From Mesostigma viride (Eukaryota; Streptophyta; Mesostigmatophyceae; Mesostigmatales; Mesostigmataceae): a stretch of 64,000 nucleotides of DNA. Where the stretch lies: NCBI GenBank assembly GCA_009746045.1, contig RPFO01000080.1, positions 7,214,244 through 7,278,243 on the forward strand, written 5' to 3'. A program made the position numbers and the translations under genes. This document shows, in pieces, positions 10,710 through 20,977 of this stretch. Position 1 is the first letter of the stretch; each line of letters opens with the position of its first letter. The notes under the pieces were generated by a model, which had not been told where the DNA came from, searched no databases, and saw nothing but the letters and a program-made list of their open reading frames with translations.

Positions 10710-10869
10710 GCTACGCTGAAGCAGATTGTAGCAACTCGTCTAGTGACTGAAATTGATGTTCTTATTAAACTTGAAGAGCTGTACTCCAACTGCACAAGAA
10801 ATTATTATAATTTGTAATCAAAGTGATTTCTGGTTGCGTGGTATGAATGCGATTTCTCTGTGTGCATGA

Positions 10870-11175
10870 GGTTTCTCAGTTTTTCTCAGGCCTTAAGTTT
10901 CCCAGATTTTCTCAGTCTCAGATTTTCTCAGGCAGCAACCTGAGAAAAAAACGGGCGCCTGAGAAATTTCGTTCCTGAGAAAAAAAAATCTCAGGCCAGG
11001 CGACTTTCTCAGGCTGATCTCAGTTTTTTCTCAGTTTTCTCAGTTTTCTCAGGTGATTTTCTCAGTTTTCCTGAGAAAACTGAGATTTTTCTCAGTTGAT
11101 CTCAGAAAATCTCAGGAAATCTCAGGCAGCCTTCCTGAGAAAACTGAGAAAAATCTCAGATCTGAGTTCCTAGTG
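10870..11175 (-). repeat. right subterminal CTGAG repeat array and terminus
   Basis: Many copies of TTTTCTCAG and its complement CTGAGAAAA in mixed orientation, ending GATCTGAGTTCCTAGTG. Mirrors the left array at 5565-5890. Confidence 0.8.
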
Positions 11176-13176
11176 TACCTTTCTACCCCTGTGGGCCGCT
11201 CCTGCCTACGGGATGTATTCCCCTGGCTTCCGGCCGAGGGTGATGCGGAAATAGATGATAACCCCTGCGACCTTCTACGGGCAGTAGAGTTCATGGAGAT
11301 AGCAGACCAGACAGCGGGCGTAGGATTGGGCGACCCTACTCCTACGGACGCGCCGGTAGAGGCACAGTATTCTCCGGAGTATTCGGCCTCCCCTGCGGCG
11401 TCCTCCTCTTCAGTGTCGGCGCCTTCTCCTGTCCCGTCTTCACCGAGGTCGGTCCTGTGCGCATCGGTGGAGCCTACCCCTTTGGGCTCTAGTCGTGAGC
11501 CTGATCCTCTTTCGGCGACAGTTTCTGCGATGCAGGCGCAGATCCAGTCCCTGACGGCGGCCTTCGGGGCCTTCATGGCGGCCCAGGCGCACGCTCCAGC
11601 CACGCCAGGTGGGGTGTCTGCCGCAGCTGTGCCCCCTTCCCCTTCGGTCGCCTCGACGTCTACGGGTCCGTCTGTGCCGCGCGAGTCCTCGGCGGCTGCG
11701 GCTCCCTCTGTTGCACTGCGGCTCCTACGCCTTCGGCTACCTCTGCGCCTGCTACTGACGTACCTGCGCCTCGGCGCGAGTCCGCCGTCCCAGCGGCCGC
11801 GCCCGTCGCCGCCGCGTCCGAGCCGCCCACCACGTCAGCGCCGCCCTCGCGGGGTTTCTTCAGCGACCCGGGCGGTCTTCCCAGGCTTTGGGAGGGCGGT
11901 CCTCCGCAGAGGATCCCGGTGCCTGACTGGAGCTTGGACGGTAACCAGTCGTATGCCGGATTGCCTGTCCCCACGGGCCCTATTTTCAACATGTGGCCTG
12001 GTGGTGCTCCGCCCCCATGCAGAGACCGGCGCGCCAGTTGCGGAGGCGGGTCCGTCGCGACACCCTGCGGCATCGGGTCCGACGCGGCCCCCTGTTGTAC
12101 CGGCGCCGTCTGCGTCTGTGCCGGTTCCTACCCCTTCGTCGGCCCCTGTCCCTTCGGCCCCGCGGTCTTTGGCTGCGGTTGTCCGGTCCAGTGGCTCTGA
12201 CCCGCGCGCCACCCGCGCTGCCGATTCCCTTCGGGAGTTGGCAGAGGGCGATCGGGATCGGGCCCCTTCTGTGGTGCATGCGACTCCGGAGTCGCGCGAC
12301 ACGCCTGTCTTTGGGTACGGTATGTCTGCGCTCGCCTGCCGCCAGTGTGACCTGCCGCGCGCCTTCGCCGAGCTTGCCATTTCGCCCATGTCCTACGGTT
12401 TCTCTCAGGTGTGTCGGGCGCCGCGGGACCGTGGCCTACCAGTTGAGACTGATCGGCCTCCTTTCGACATGGTTATTTTAGCTGATCCGGTGTTCCAGGG
12501 TGAGATCCTGGTTCGGCGCGTTCTGTATCGCTGGGCTAGGCGCCACAATGACTTGGACACCTACGGCGGGTTCCAGTGGGCTTACCCTCCGCCTCTGGGC
12601 ATTATGGCCTCAGATGCCCTTACGGTAGAGTTTCCTGCGGTTCGGGGTGCCACGTACAGCACGGTCCTTCAGCCCGTCCTAGAGTGGGATGCCCGTCGTC
12701 CAGCGCCCATCCCGGGCCAGGGCCTGGACTCTCGTGGTCATCCTCCTCCCCGGGCTAGCGACTACCTCGAGACGTTCGGGTCGCGTCAGTGTGCCCGTCG
12801 GTGGCGCTCCCGTGAGATTCGGCATATCCGGTTGTGGCCGTCCAACGTGGAGCCCCTGGTAGATCTGTTCTTCCCGACGGGTATGCGCCCACGGATCCGG
12901 TACCATCGCCTGCTCCTGCGGGCTCTCTGCCTGATCGCGGTAGAGCCTTTCCTACGCCTCTTTGCCTGTGGTTTCCTGGACTGGGCCCGGGGCCAGGTCG
13001 TTCTTACGCAGCATAGGTATTACTGGGCCTTCCTGGGTCTCTTTCCTGACGGCGTGTGGGCCGATGTTTTCCTCACTGTAGATAGGCACGACAATGCTGA
13101 GGATGTGTCTCACTACCAGGCGTACCTGGATGTCCTGCTGGCCTCCCGTGGTACCTACCAGACGGATGGCCATTAG
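11176..13176 (+). CDS. gypsy-1 extra third ORF, 3' part
   Basis: Continuation of the post-pol ORF, about 666 codons to TAG at 13174-13176. It begins YLSTPVGRSCLRDVFPWLP, then MEIADQ, then a Pro/Ser/Ala-rich stretch and a short hydrophobic heptad-like segment (VSAMQAQIQSLTAAFGAF). A compact C-terminal region of about 310 residues starts at ADSLRELAEGDRDRAPSV and is nearly identical to gypsy-2. It includes RRVLYRWARRHNDLDTYGG and YYWAFLGLFPDGVWADVF. Between about 11700 and 11995 the reading frame is shifted against gypsy-2 and then restored, so that stretch is scrambled here. I know no domain for the C-terminal part. Possible roles are a second Gag-like or env-position protein. Confidence 0.7.
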   Translation, partial: YLSTPVGRSCLRDVFPWLPAEGDAEIDDNPCDLLRAVEFMEIADQTAGVGLGDPTPTDAPVEAQYSPEYSASPAASSSSVSAPSPVPSSPRSVLCASVEPTPLGSSREPDPLSATVSAMQAQIQSLTAAFGAFMAAQAHAPATPGGVSAAAVPPSPSVASTSTGPSVPRESSAAAAPSVALRLLRLRLPLRLLLTYLRLGASPPSQRPRPSPPRPSRPPRQRRPRGVSSATRAVFPGFGRAVLRRGSRCLTGAWTVTSRMPDCLSPRALFSTCGLVVLRPHAETGAPVAEAGPSRHPAASGPTRPPVVPAPSASVPVPTPSSAPVPSAPRSLAAVVRSSGSDPRATRAADSLRELAEGDRDRAPSVVHATPESRDTPVFGYGMSALACRQCDLPRAFAELAISPMSYGFSQVCRAPRDRGLPVETDRPPFDMVILADPVFQGEILVRRVLYRWARRHNDLDTYGGFQWAYPPPLGIMASDALTVEFPAVRGATYSTVLQPVLEWDARRPAPIPGQGLDSRGHPPPRASDYLETFGSRQCARRWRSREIRHIRLWPSNVEPLVDLFFPTGMRPRIRYHRLLLRALCLIAVEPFLRLFACGFLDWARGQVVLTQHRYYWAFLGLFPDGVWADVFLTVDRHDNAEDVSHYQAYLDVLLASRGTYQTDGH

Positions 13177-13540
13177 ATAGAGGGCCTTAGGCCGGCCCGA
13201 CCTGAGGGTGTTGTCCCTCCGGTATATAGAGTCGCCCTCACGTTCTGGCCAGTTGACTGGTCGTTCTTGGTCCTTGGTACTGATTTGTTAACTCTGTGTG
13301 TCCTGCCCAGTGCCGCCCCCCCCGGCAAGGACTTTGTTCCAGGCAGTTAGGGGATTACCTACCACCAGGCTTGGTGCTGGCTAACCCTACACCTCCCGGC
13401 GTGGTGGTGGAGACCGAGTTAATACGTTGGTGCCTTGTATCTTGGATGATCTGCCGATTGTGTTGGTGTGTGCTGGGTGCATTAGGTTTCCTACCCCTTG
13501 TTTTCCTCCCTGTACGTAGGGAGAGGGCTCCCTACCTTTG
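13177..13540 (+). other. gypsy-1 3' untranslated region
   Basis: About 365 bp between the third ORF and the polypurine tract. No coding or repeat content; the equivalent region of gypsy-2 is at 61725-62088. Confidence 0.6.
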
Positions 13541-13552
13541 TGGGGGGGGAGG
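13541..13552 (+). promoter_or_regulatory. polypurine tract of gypsy-1
   Basis: GGGGGGGGAGG directly before the LTR start TGTTACG; the primer site for plus-strand DNA synthesis. The same arrangement is seen in gypsy-2 on the other strand. Confidence 0.85.
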
Positions 13553-14124
13553 TGTTACGTCGCGTAACAATTCGTTGTAGTTACGGACGTAAATTAGGTC
13601 TTTTGCCTCGGTTGTCCCTAGGTTTACGTGTAGCTCCTACCGGGACACTATTGTCCTCGTAACAGTACCGTGGTACATTGGGTGCCTTTGGGGCGCCGCG
13701 CCGCGTACTTTACTAGTGGTCCTGATCCTTTGGTAGAATGTAGTGGACCAGCGTGCATCTGTAGATGTAGTGGACCAGCGTGCATCTGTAGGCGAGGGCC
13801 ATGTCGGCCCGAGCGTGTTGGACCGTTGGTGACCATTTATGCACGTTCTACCCCTCGTGTGTGCACTCGGCGTGTGTTAAATGAATTAACACATGTAGGC
13901 TTGGGTCACGGCAGTGTAGTTGTGTTTCCTTCCTCTATTCCTGGAGTAAACGGGTTTGTGTAAATGGCTTATGGCGTATTACAGTAGCACATACGTAAAT
14001 GCATTGAGATCTGGATCGTCTCGTTCGTCTTTCGCTAGGGGTTTAACTAGAGGCGGCCTTACTAGTCTAGGTACAATTAGGACAGGTAGAGGTAGAGGTG
14101 GCGGTAGAGGCTTGCGGCGTAACA
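13553..14124 (+). repeat. 3' LTR of gypsy-1 (572 bp)
   Basis: Starts TGTTACGTCGCGTAACA and ends GGCTTGCGGCGTAACA, giving TG...CA ends and a TGTTACG/CGTAACA inverted repeat. It follows a polypurine tract. Clearly homologous over its length to the LTR at 61141-61711. A 25-26 bp unit with GTAGTGGACCAGCGTGCATC is duplicated in tandem at about 13738-13787. The flank CCACT at 14125 is the expected target copy; the 5' copy is outside the window or lost. Confidence 0.9.
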
Positions 14125-14227
14125 CCACTGAAAAGGTCCTTTATGGCTGCGAGGCGTGGACCCTGGACCAGGCGCTGAGCCAGCAGCTTGACGGCACCGT
14201 CACTCGAATGCTCCGTCATATCCTCGG
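14125..14227 (+). pseudogene. LINE-1 ORF2 C-terminal fragment, left piece
   Basis: Encodes EKVLYGCEAWTL, then QQLDGTVTRMLRHILG, a segment found after the RT domain of many non-LTR retrotransposons. It is cut on the left by the gypsy-1 LTR and on the right by copia-A. The frame continues exactly after copia-A at 37647 (GVRYQERRTRAELY), and the base run CTCGG is the duplicated target. Only the distal part of ORF2 is in the window. Confidence 0.85.
14223..14227 (+). repeat. copia-A target duplication, left (CTCGG)
   Basis: Matches 37647-37651. Removing copia-A and one copy restores the LINE reading frame. Confidence 0.9.
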
Positions 14228-14685
14228 AGTTGGATGGAGACTAGGGACGACGAACAACTGCTGAAGCTGAGAGCGAATGATGATTGTATTATCAATAATA
14301 CAACGAGAGAGCAATGGAAGCTGAGGGCTCAGAATGGAACGTCTGGGCAAACTCCGGTGCTGCGGCACTCCCCAGTGCTACGCCTATATGCCTATGGCGG
14401 TGCTACCTGCAGCACCTCACCAGTGGACAACTGTACACTGCAATGCCATGCGACCACGTCACTAGCATCAACTACACTCGGCCCGTCCAGAACCGGATAA
14501 CCCGGGTCTGGCGGGTCGAGCTAGAGTCTAGGCACAGTCTGGCACTAACCGCACATCGGTCCACATGACACCTCAGTACCGTACACCCTGCCGTACTGTA
14601 CTGAGGTGTCCCGCTCAGCCGCGGTAGGCAATACGCGGCGCGCAGGCCGGAAATCCGTGTGTCAGCCTAAGCATCTCATCTAACT
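14228..14685 (-). repeat. copia-A 3' LTR
   Basis: 458 bp; on the minus strand it starts AGTTAGATGAGATGC and ends CTCCATCCAACT. Contains a palindrome around GGTACTGAGGTG shared in kind with the copia-B and copia-D LTRs. Identical by eye to 37189-37646. Confidence 0.92.
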
Positions 14686-15757
14686 CCCATTATGTTTTCC
14701 TTTCAGGTTGAAGGCTAGCGACTTCAAGCCTGACCCTGCCCAGCTAGGAGACTGACTCCAAGCTGACTGAGGTGCTGAGCAACTGACACCCATACTGCAA
14801 CATCTGGACTGAAAAAGATGGGCCCCAGAACTCGTGCAATACTTGTGATGGCATCACGTTTAGCTCAACATGCCCGGGGAGTTCCTCCTCCTCGCGAGCT
14901 CACAAGGGAGATAGCTATGCCTGTCTGCCTATCCAGGGAGTGCATCACCAGCCAAGAGAGCCATTGTAAAAATGCCAAGGTAACCGTTTAAGAGGTTCCA
15001 TGTTGTTCCATCATCATCGCCCACTCAGAGAAAAAATACCCAGCCAGGCTGGGTCAACTGAGCTCAGGTTACCTGCAACCTGAGGAGTGACAGTGGACAG
15101 ATTTATTGCACCCTGCACTGGCCATGTTGTACCTGCACAACATGTGAGGACCAGCCACCCCTGCCCTGCACAGAGGGGGCTGAAGTCCTAGTGACAGGTG
15201 ACAGGACTATGACATCCTGGACCTGGCCACGTTGCACCTGCACAACGTGTGGGGACCAGCCACCCCTGCCCTGCACAGTGGTGGCTGAAGTCCTGGTGAC
15301 AGGTGACAGGAATATTTCATCCTGCACCTGGGCTGAGCACGTTGTACTAGACAACATGACAGCACCCATGCCTTTACTGCCACTGAACAGTAAGGCCAGG
15401 TGGCCCAGGATATCCACAGTGAACTGGGGTCCTGGGTAACCACCTGTCAAGGGAGCTTTGACCCTCCACTTGAATGGGGGGCACCTGAGCCACTGAGCTC
15501 AAGGCCAATCCACCAAGGCATACGCCCTAGTGAAGAAAGGTGTGAGATACATAATCATCCCATGCCCACCTATGAAGGTGTGCATAACGAAATTCCATGG
15601 TGTTGAAAAAATCAAAACAGATTTTATTGGGCATAGGGCACGCAGATGTATGAAAACAGACTCCAACCAACCCCCCTTGCCGGAAGCCACAACCTACCCC
15701 TTGGACCTGCCCAAGGGGTACTGGGTGACCTAGGCGGCCCTGGTGAACAGGACCCTG
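14686..15757 (-). other. copia-A 3' untranslated region
   Basis: About 1.07 kb between the RNase H stop and the 3' LTR, with no coding domain. The last bases before the LTR on the minus strand (GAAAGGAAAACATAATGGG) are a plausible polypurine tract. Holds the 105-bp tandem repeat at about 15119-15340. Confidence 0.6.
15119..15340 (+). repeat. tandem repeat, unit 105 bp
   Basis: GACCAGCCACCCCTGCCCTG begins at 15149 and again at 15254, with matching flanks on both sides. A third, partial unit starts near 15330. Within each unit the arms GTTGTACCTGCACAAC-like form a small palindrome. Confidence 0.85.
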
Positions 15758-15966
15758 CTAGGCGTCCCCCCTATGGGGCAGGGTTGCCTGCTTGCCATAG
15801 GGGTTCATCAAGTGGTACAACAGCTGGTATTGGTCAGCTGCCTGCTGAGGCACTTTAGTGAGTGCATCAGCAGCGTTGTGTTTGTCCTCCACGTGACGGG
15901 TGGACTCCCAGTAGGTGGACTCCTGTTTGAGGACCACCCAGTCAAGATCAGTGTGCACAGCATAGG
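15758..15966 (-). CDS. copia-A RNase H C-terminus
   Basis: End of the RNase H domain on the minus strand: YAVHTDLDWVVLKQ, then HVEDKHNAADALTK, the box that closes copia RNase H (the ADALTK motif holds the last acidic residue). The upstream frame is cut at 15966 by copia-B and resumes at 23936 on the far side. The start of the local reading frame lies inside copia-B LTR sequence and is not real. Stop codon at about 15758. Confidence 0.88.
15962..15966 (+). repeat. copia-B target duplication, left (ATAGG)
   Basis: Matches 23936-23940; flanks the two LTRs of copia-B. Confidence 0.88.
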
Positions 15967-16745
15967 AGTTAGAATGCGGTGGGATATATTGCTTGAGAAC
16001 ACTGAAGGCTGTGAGCAATGAATTGCTTGGTTCATTAGAAAATAGGTTTACCCTTTATCAACGTTCCTCTCACCGGCTGCGCCGCCAGTGACCGTTGGGT
16101 GCAGACCGTTGGCCCGAGGCCGCACGATGACAGGTAGCTGTCTAGTCACTGCATCGTGCGATCACAGATCAATGCACGCTGCAGTACGGTCCCTATCTAG
16201 GATACTCTAGTACCGTCCAATGACAGGACACTACGTATACTGGGTACTGACATCTGTCACGTACCTCAGTACCCAAAGTGCGGTGGGATATATTGCTTGA
16301 GAACACTGAAGGCTGTGAGCAATGAAATTTGCTTGGTTCATTAGAAAATAGGTTTACCCTTTATCAACGTTCCTCTCACCGGCTGCGCCGCCAGTGACCG
16401 TTGGGTGCAGACCGTTGGCCCGAGGCCGCACGATGACAGGTAGCTGTCTAGTCACTGCATCGTGCGATCACAGATCAATGCACGCTGCAGTACGGTCCCT
16501 ATCTAGGATACTCTAGTACCGTCCAATGACAGGACACTACGTATACTGGGTACTGACATCTGTCACGTACCTCAGTACCCAAAGTACCTATCTAGGGAAA
16601 CGTATGCGACTCGACTAGCATTCCTATCTGCATAGCCCACGTGGTATTTATATTCACATACCAACGTAGGTTTACAAGGCTTATTCATACGTTGTATTCA
16701 CAATGCCTTTGAGACTTAGTCTACAGCAAAGCATGGAGACTAACT
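15967..16745 (-). repeat. copia-B 3' LTR with 304-bp internal tandem duplication
   Basis: Minus-sense start AGTTAGTCTCCATGC, end CGCATTCTAACT. The segment starting GCGGTGGGATATATTGC occurs at 15976 and again at 16280, a 304-bp duplication inside the LTR that the 5' LTR (23446-23935) lacks. Apart from this and small indels near the inner end, the two LTRs look identical. Confidence 0.88.
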
Positions 16746-17119
16746 CCAGTATTGTTTTATTATTTATTTCTTAATGCAGGTCTGCACCCCCAACATTATT
16801 GTTATTGTTTTTAAGTTGATTAGGGGTACAAAAGAGACATGGCTGGTTGAGCCAGGTTGGTTACAGCTGGCTGTTCTGGCCAGGTGTTATATTGCACATT
16901 AAATAAGGTGTACACAGCTGGCTGGTTTGGCCAGTTACTGAAGCACACATTAAGTAAATGGATACAAAGCTTGTGTCCTCAAGCTGCAAATGGATACAAA
17001 TCTGACCTAGCCAGCACTCACACCCCACAACGAATGTGTTGAATTTTATGGCGCCCAGCAGCTATCGCTGTGGTAAGGGGGTGTGGTGGTTGTGTACTGT
17101 GCTATGGCCAGTCATTTAT
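16746..17119 (-). other. copia-B 3' untranslated region
   Basis: About 370 bp without coding content between the RNase H stop and the 3' LTR. An internal CTGGCTG(G/T)TTTGGCCAG-like phrase recurs about 16860-16940. Confidence 0.5.
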
Positions 17120-19390
17120 TCAAACACTGACTCTGATATCATAGGGGTTCATGTTCTGAAAGAGGAGCTGGTACTGTTGGCCAGCAGCATCCCGCAGCTT
17201 CGTGAGAGCGTCTGCTGGGTTGTCCTCATCATCCACATGAGTCCAGCTGGAAAAATAGGTGGCCTCCTGTTTGAGGATCACCCAATCCAAGTCAGTGTGG
17301 ACAGCAGCAGAGACAGATTTCTTGGTTAGAAAACTGATCACAGATTGGCTGTCAGTATAGAGATGTGAGATGACATTGCATGTGCTGCCTGCCTGGGTTT
17401 GTAGCCAGGTGAGCATGTGCTGCAGGGAACGAGCATGCAATGCAGCAGACACCACAGCACGACATTCAGCTGAGTTGCTGCTGCCAGGTTTTCTGCGGTG
17501 TAGCCTGCTGTACCAGGAAGTGAGGGACATGTAATCTGACCTGTTGGTGAGAAAAAACAGCCCTGATTCCCGTGCCCCCATCTGATTGATTGTTCTGCTC
17601 TCCATGGAGCTGTCCATGACACATTGGATGTGGATGTCTTCCATCAGATTCAGGCCATGGAGGATGAGGGGGGGACAGTCATTGACCAACTTCCTGATGT
17701 GACTGCATTTGATCTTGACTAGAACATCATGGGTGACCCTGCTGATGACAGCTAAGGGAGCCCCACAGATGGCTGACCACCACCCCAGTTTGCCCTGAAC
17801 AGTGGCACACATATGTAAGGGGAGGTAGTTGTCCTGCAGCAGATCTAGACAATCTTGGATATATTCTGCAGGAGGGGAGAGAGAGCAGACCCACTGATCT
17901 GGCTGCCTATGCAGCTGCAACATGATGCCACAGAACTGGATGGGGGTTGTGCTCAATTCCACCTGTTTGCCAATCTCATATGATTCCTGGACCTGCTGAA
18001 TAAAGGTTTCCACCTCAGCTCTAGGCCCACAAATGAGTTGGTCATCTCCATGCCACACAAAGAACAGCAGTCCAGAGGGGGTGGGTACAACAAAAAAGCA
18101 TGGGTCCAGGTCATCATACGTGGCCTTGAGCTTTTTGAATACTTCCTCTGCTGAGTCTCTGAAAATTTTTGGGGCACTGACAAGCCCTTCCACCCCAATG
18201 TTGATGATAAGGTGGGGCTCATCAATATAAGGTTTCCACACAGCTGGGGTGTCTACCACGTACACCTTCCCTTTCCACACAGATTCAGCCTTTTCTGGGT
18301 CCCCCCTGAGGAAGGCCCTTTTAATATCAGTGGCTTTGCAGACATAGTCTTGGCCTGCATTGAGGTTGTGGAGGAATAGGGAGAGCATGATCCTGAGTGA
18401 GGTTTGTTGCAGCCCAGGTGTGTATGTTTCCCCTTTTGGCAGTGTGGATGTCCCCTTTAATTCTGTGACACATGGTCTGGCATGGAAGATTGGGGAGCCC
18501 ACTTTTTGTGGTTTTTGTTTGAGAACAAATTTTAATCTGAGCTTTTTGGCTCCCTCTGGCACGTCCCATGAAGGGGTGACAGGCGGTTTGTATTGAGGGT
18601 TTTTGGGGTTGGGCAGGACCCATTCCTGCCTGGCTTGGTGGACAATGGCCATCAGCCACTTGGTAAACCCTTTTTGTGTTTTGCATTCTTGTATGACGTG
18701 GGAGATTTGGTGGGGTGAGTGCATGGCTATGTCCCACTTACCCAGCCCAAAGGCTGAGGGATGGAGGAACTGGCTGTGCACTAACTTGTCCAGATCAGGG
18801 ATCTCCCCTGGTGCATACTGAGTGTTGACTGCCTTGATGACAGCATCCATACCAGGGACAATACTGGAGAGAGGGATTTTAAAGTGGTCCAGAGGAACTG
18901 CACCCACCCCTGTGACACTGAGCTCATTAGCTGAGATAAGCACCCCAGGATAGGATACAAAAGGTTCCCCCAACAAGGTGTTACCAGAGTACCCCTCCAC
19001 CACCTGGAAGGGTGTCTGAATACCAAGTATAGGGAGCATCACTTGTCCCACTACATCCAGTGAGCTTTGGCCTGAGAAATCCTGCACCCGTGCCCAAAAT
19101 GAAGGTGCAATCTCAAGACCAGGGATGGCTTGTGCACTGATCACACTGACCTGTGCCTGAGTGTCTATTGCCAGGGTCCAGGGGTCCTGACTAGTGCACA
19201 CAGCTGAGACTTTTGCCAACCCTGCGGCCACAGCAGCTTGTTGCTTATGTGACCTGTGTAATGCTTGCAAGGCGACTGCCAATCTTGACCTCAGAGCGGG
19301 AGGGTTGGCAGACAATTTGGTGCCTTGGGGCTGAGCTAATGCTTCCAACCCAGCTACCTCGTGCCTGGTTAAGCAATCCCCAGGTTGTGA
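17120..19390 (-). CDS. pol: copia-B protease, reverse transcriptase and RNase H
   Basis: A minus-strand frame of about 740 codons. Protease is at about residues 55-135: LAIDTQAQVSVISA holds the catalytic Asp, but the usual Gly of D(T/S)G is Gln; LLGEPFVSYPGVLIS is the second conserved strand. RT follows (about 270-480): ARPCVTELKG, VCKATDIKRAFLRG with the first catalytic Asp, and FVWHGDDQLICGP with the DD pair in place of YVDD. RNase H runs to the end: MDSSMESR, SWYSRLHRRK, NSAECRAVV, LYTDSQSVISF, HTDLDW and NPADALTK. The frame has no good start codon (TTG at 19348) and overlaps the end of the integrase frame at 19369-19390, so expression would need a frameshift, or an indel broke one polyprotein. 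In copia-A the same domains are in one frame with integrase. Confidence 0.9.
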   Translation of the reverse strand, partial: SQPGDCLTRHEVAGLEALAQPQGTKLSANPPALRSRLAVALQALHRSHKQQAAVAAGLAKVSAVCTSQDPWTLAIDTQAQVSVISAQAIPGLEIAPSFWARVQDFSGQSSLDVVGQVMLPILGIQTPFQVVEGYSGNTLLGEPFVSYPGVLISANELSVTGVGAVPLDHFKIPLSSIVPGMDAVIKAVNTQYAPGEIPDLDKLVHSQFLHPSAFGLGKWDIAMHSPHQISHVIQECKTQKGFTKWLMAIVHQARQEWVLPNPKNPQYKPPVTPSWDVPEGAKKLRLKFVLKQKPQKVGSPIFHARPCVTELKGTSTLPKGETYTPGLQQTSLRIMLSLFLHNLNAGQDYVCKATDIKRAFLRGDPEKAESVWKGKVYVVDTPAVWKPYIDEPHLIINIGVEGLVSAPKIFRDSAEEVFKKLKATYDDLDPCFFVVPTPSGLLFFVWHGDDQLICGPRAEVETFIQQVQESYEIGKQVELSTTPIQFCGIMLQLHRQPDQWVCSLSPPAEYIQDCLDLLQDNYLPLHMCATVQGKLGWWSAICGAPLAVISRVTHDVLVKIKCSHIRKLVNDCPPLILHGLNLMEDIHIQCVMDSSMESRTINQMGARESGLFFLTNRSDYMSLTSWYSRLHRRKPGSSNSAECRAVVSAALHARSLQHMLTWLQTQAGSTCNVISHLYTDSQSVISFLTKKSVSAAVHTDLDWVILKQEATYFSSWTHVDDEDNPADALTKLRDAAGQQYQLLFQNMNPYDIRVSV

Positions 19391-20946
19391 AGTGGGCCTG
19401 GCTTCACTGAGGGTGGAAGGTTCACAGAGGGTGCTGTGGTGCTGTCAACAGCAGTAATTGGTGGCTCAGAGCTACTGCTGGGCATGCTGGAGTTGCCAGA
19501 TAGAAGTAGTGAGTCCATGCTTAAAGACTCTTCCCCAGGCACGTCTGCCATGGGAGAATAATACTTCTTAATTCTATGACAGCTCACCCTGTGACGCTTC
19601 CCATTGATATTGTGCTTGACCTCCACGGTCTTGCTGTTTTTGGTAAATCCACGGATGGTAACTGGACCTAGCCAAGTTCCAACCTTACCAAAGCTGTTTT
19701 CCTTGTAATAGAGAACTTGATCACCTTTTTGGAATACTGGCCTGGAATGGGTTTTATCTTTTTCTGCCAGTTTTGCTGAGGTTTGTGCACGTGCAGTGTT
19801 GTACAGTGCTATCACCTCTGGGGGATATACACCTGCCTGCAGGCCTGCTGGGATTACTTCACCCCACGTGGCATGCAAGACAGGTCTCATGTTTAGGGTT
19901 GTGCACATTTCATGACACCAGAGTGCCCTGTCACAATAGACCCCTGAAGTAGCATCCTTGGAAGGATTTTTGGCTAGTAGGGTTTTGACAGATCTGATGG
20001 TTCTTTCAATGACCCCCTGACCCTCATGATCTTCCAGCCCAGCAATCTCTATTGCTTCACACCCTTCCAGGTCAGTCAGACAAGAAAATTGTTGATCAAG
20101 CAAAATTCTGTCAACTGGGTAGAATCTGGGTAAAGCAATCATGAGTGCAACACGTAGCTGCCCTGCAGACATGCCAGGTAGGGGTTCCATTACTGTGAAC
20201 CTGGACCATGAGTCTTTTAGGATCAGGTAGGGTTGGACATCTTTGTTGATGTGCATCACATCCCCCACTATCATGCCCCTATTGGTGGAAGGAGTTGCAG
20301 TATGCCATTTTTGAGGTTTGGGGCTATTGAACTGACATTCTTGACAGTGTTGTCTAGCCAGTTTTACTGCATTCCTGAGTTGTTTTCCCATGCTACTACC
20401 CCCCAGCCGTCTGGCCAGTTCCTCAGCCACTGTTTCATGACCCATGGCTAGGTGCAGCTGATGAGCAAGCTCCTTGATATCTATGGAGTTGTCAACAGTA
20501 GGGGTTAGTGCTTTTATGTAAGGTTCCAGAACAGGGTGTTGGGAGGACAGTAAGGTTGCTGCCTCAAAATCAATTATGCCCTGGTTGCCATCCCCAATGG
20601 TAATGAGATCATCATCCTCAGAGTACATAAGGTGAGTGAACTCACATTGATTTTGGTAGCGAGGCCTGTTGCAACGGCTGCCTGGAGGCCCCAGGGGATG
20701 ACGTGCGTGCCAGCAGCCCGGGCAGAGATCCACCCCGTTGGCCAGGGAGTCGTTGTTGGGGCAGTTGTGCCGTGCGTGCCCTCGTTGGAAGCACCTCAGG
20801 CACCTTATGGACCAGGGTTGCCAGGTTGTTGTTGTTGTTGTTGTTGTTGTTTCCCTGCTGGGACCGGTTCTGGCCCTGCTGGGACCTGTTGTTGTTGTTG
20901 TTTTGGCCCTGTTGGGACCTGTTGTTATTGTTGCCCTGCTGGGACC

Positions 20947-20977
<31 letters not shown>

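Noticed and set aside
13960-14120. A gene at the gypsy-1 LTR end with Arg/Gly repeats
   Set aside because: It is LTR sequence, repeated inverted at 61141-61300 with changes.
19348-19390. Programmed frameshift between integrase and protease in copia-B and copia-D
   Set aside because: The two elements would need opposite shifts and copia-A has a single frame, so independent indels are simpler.
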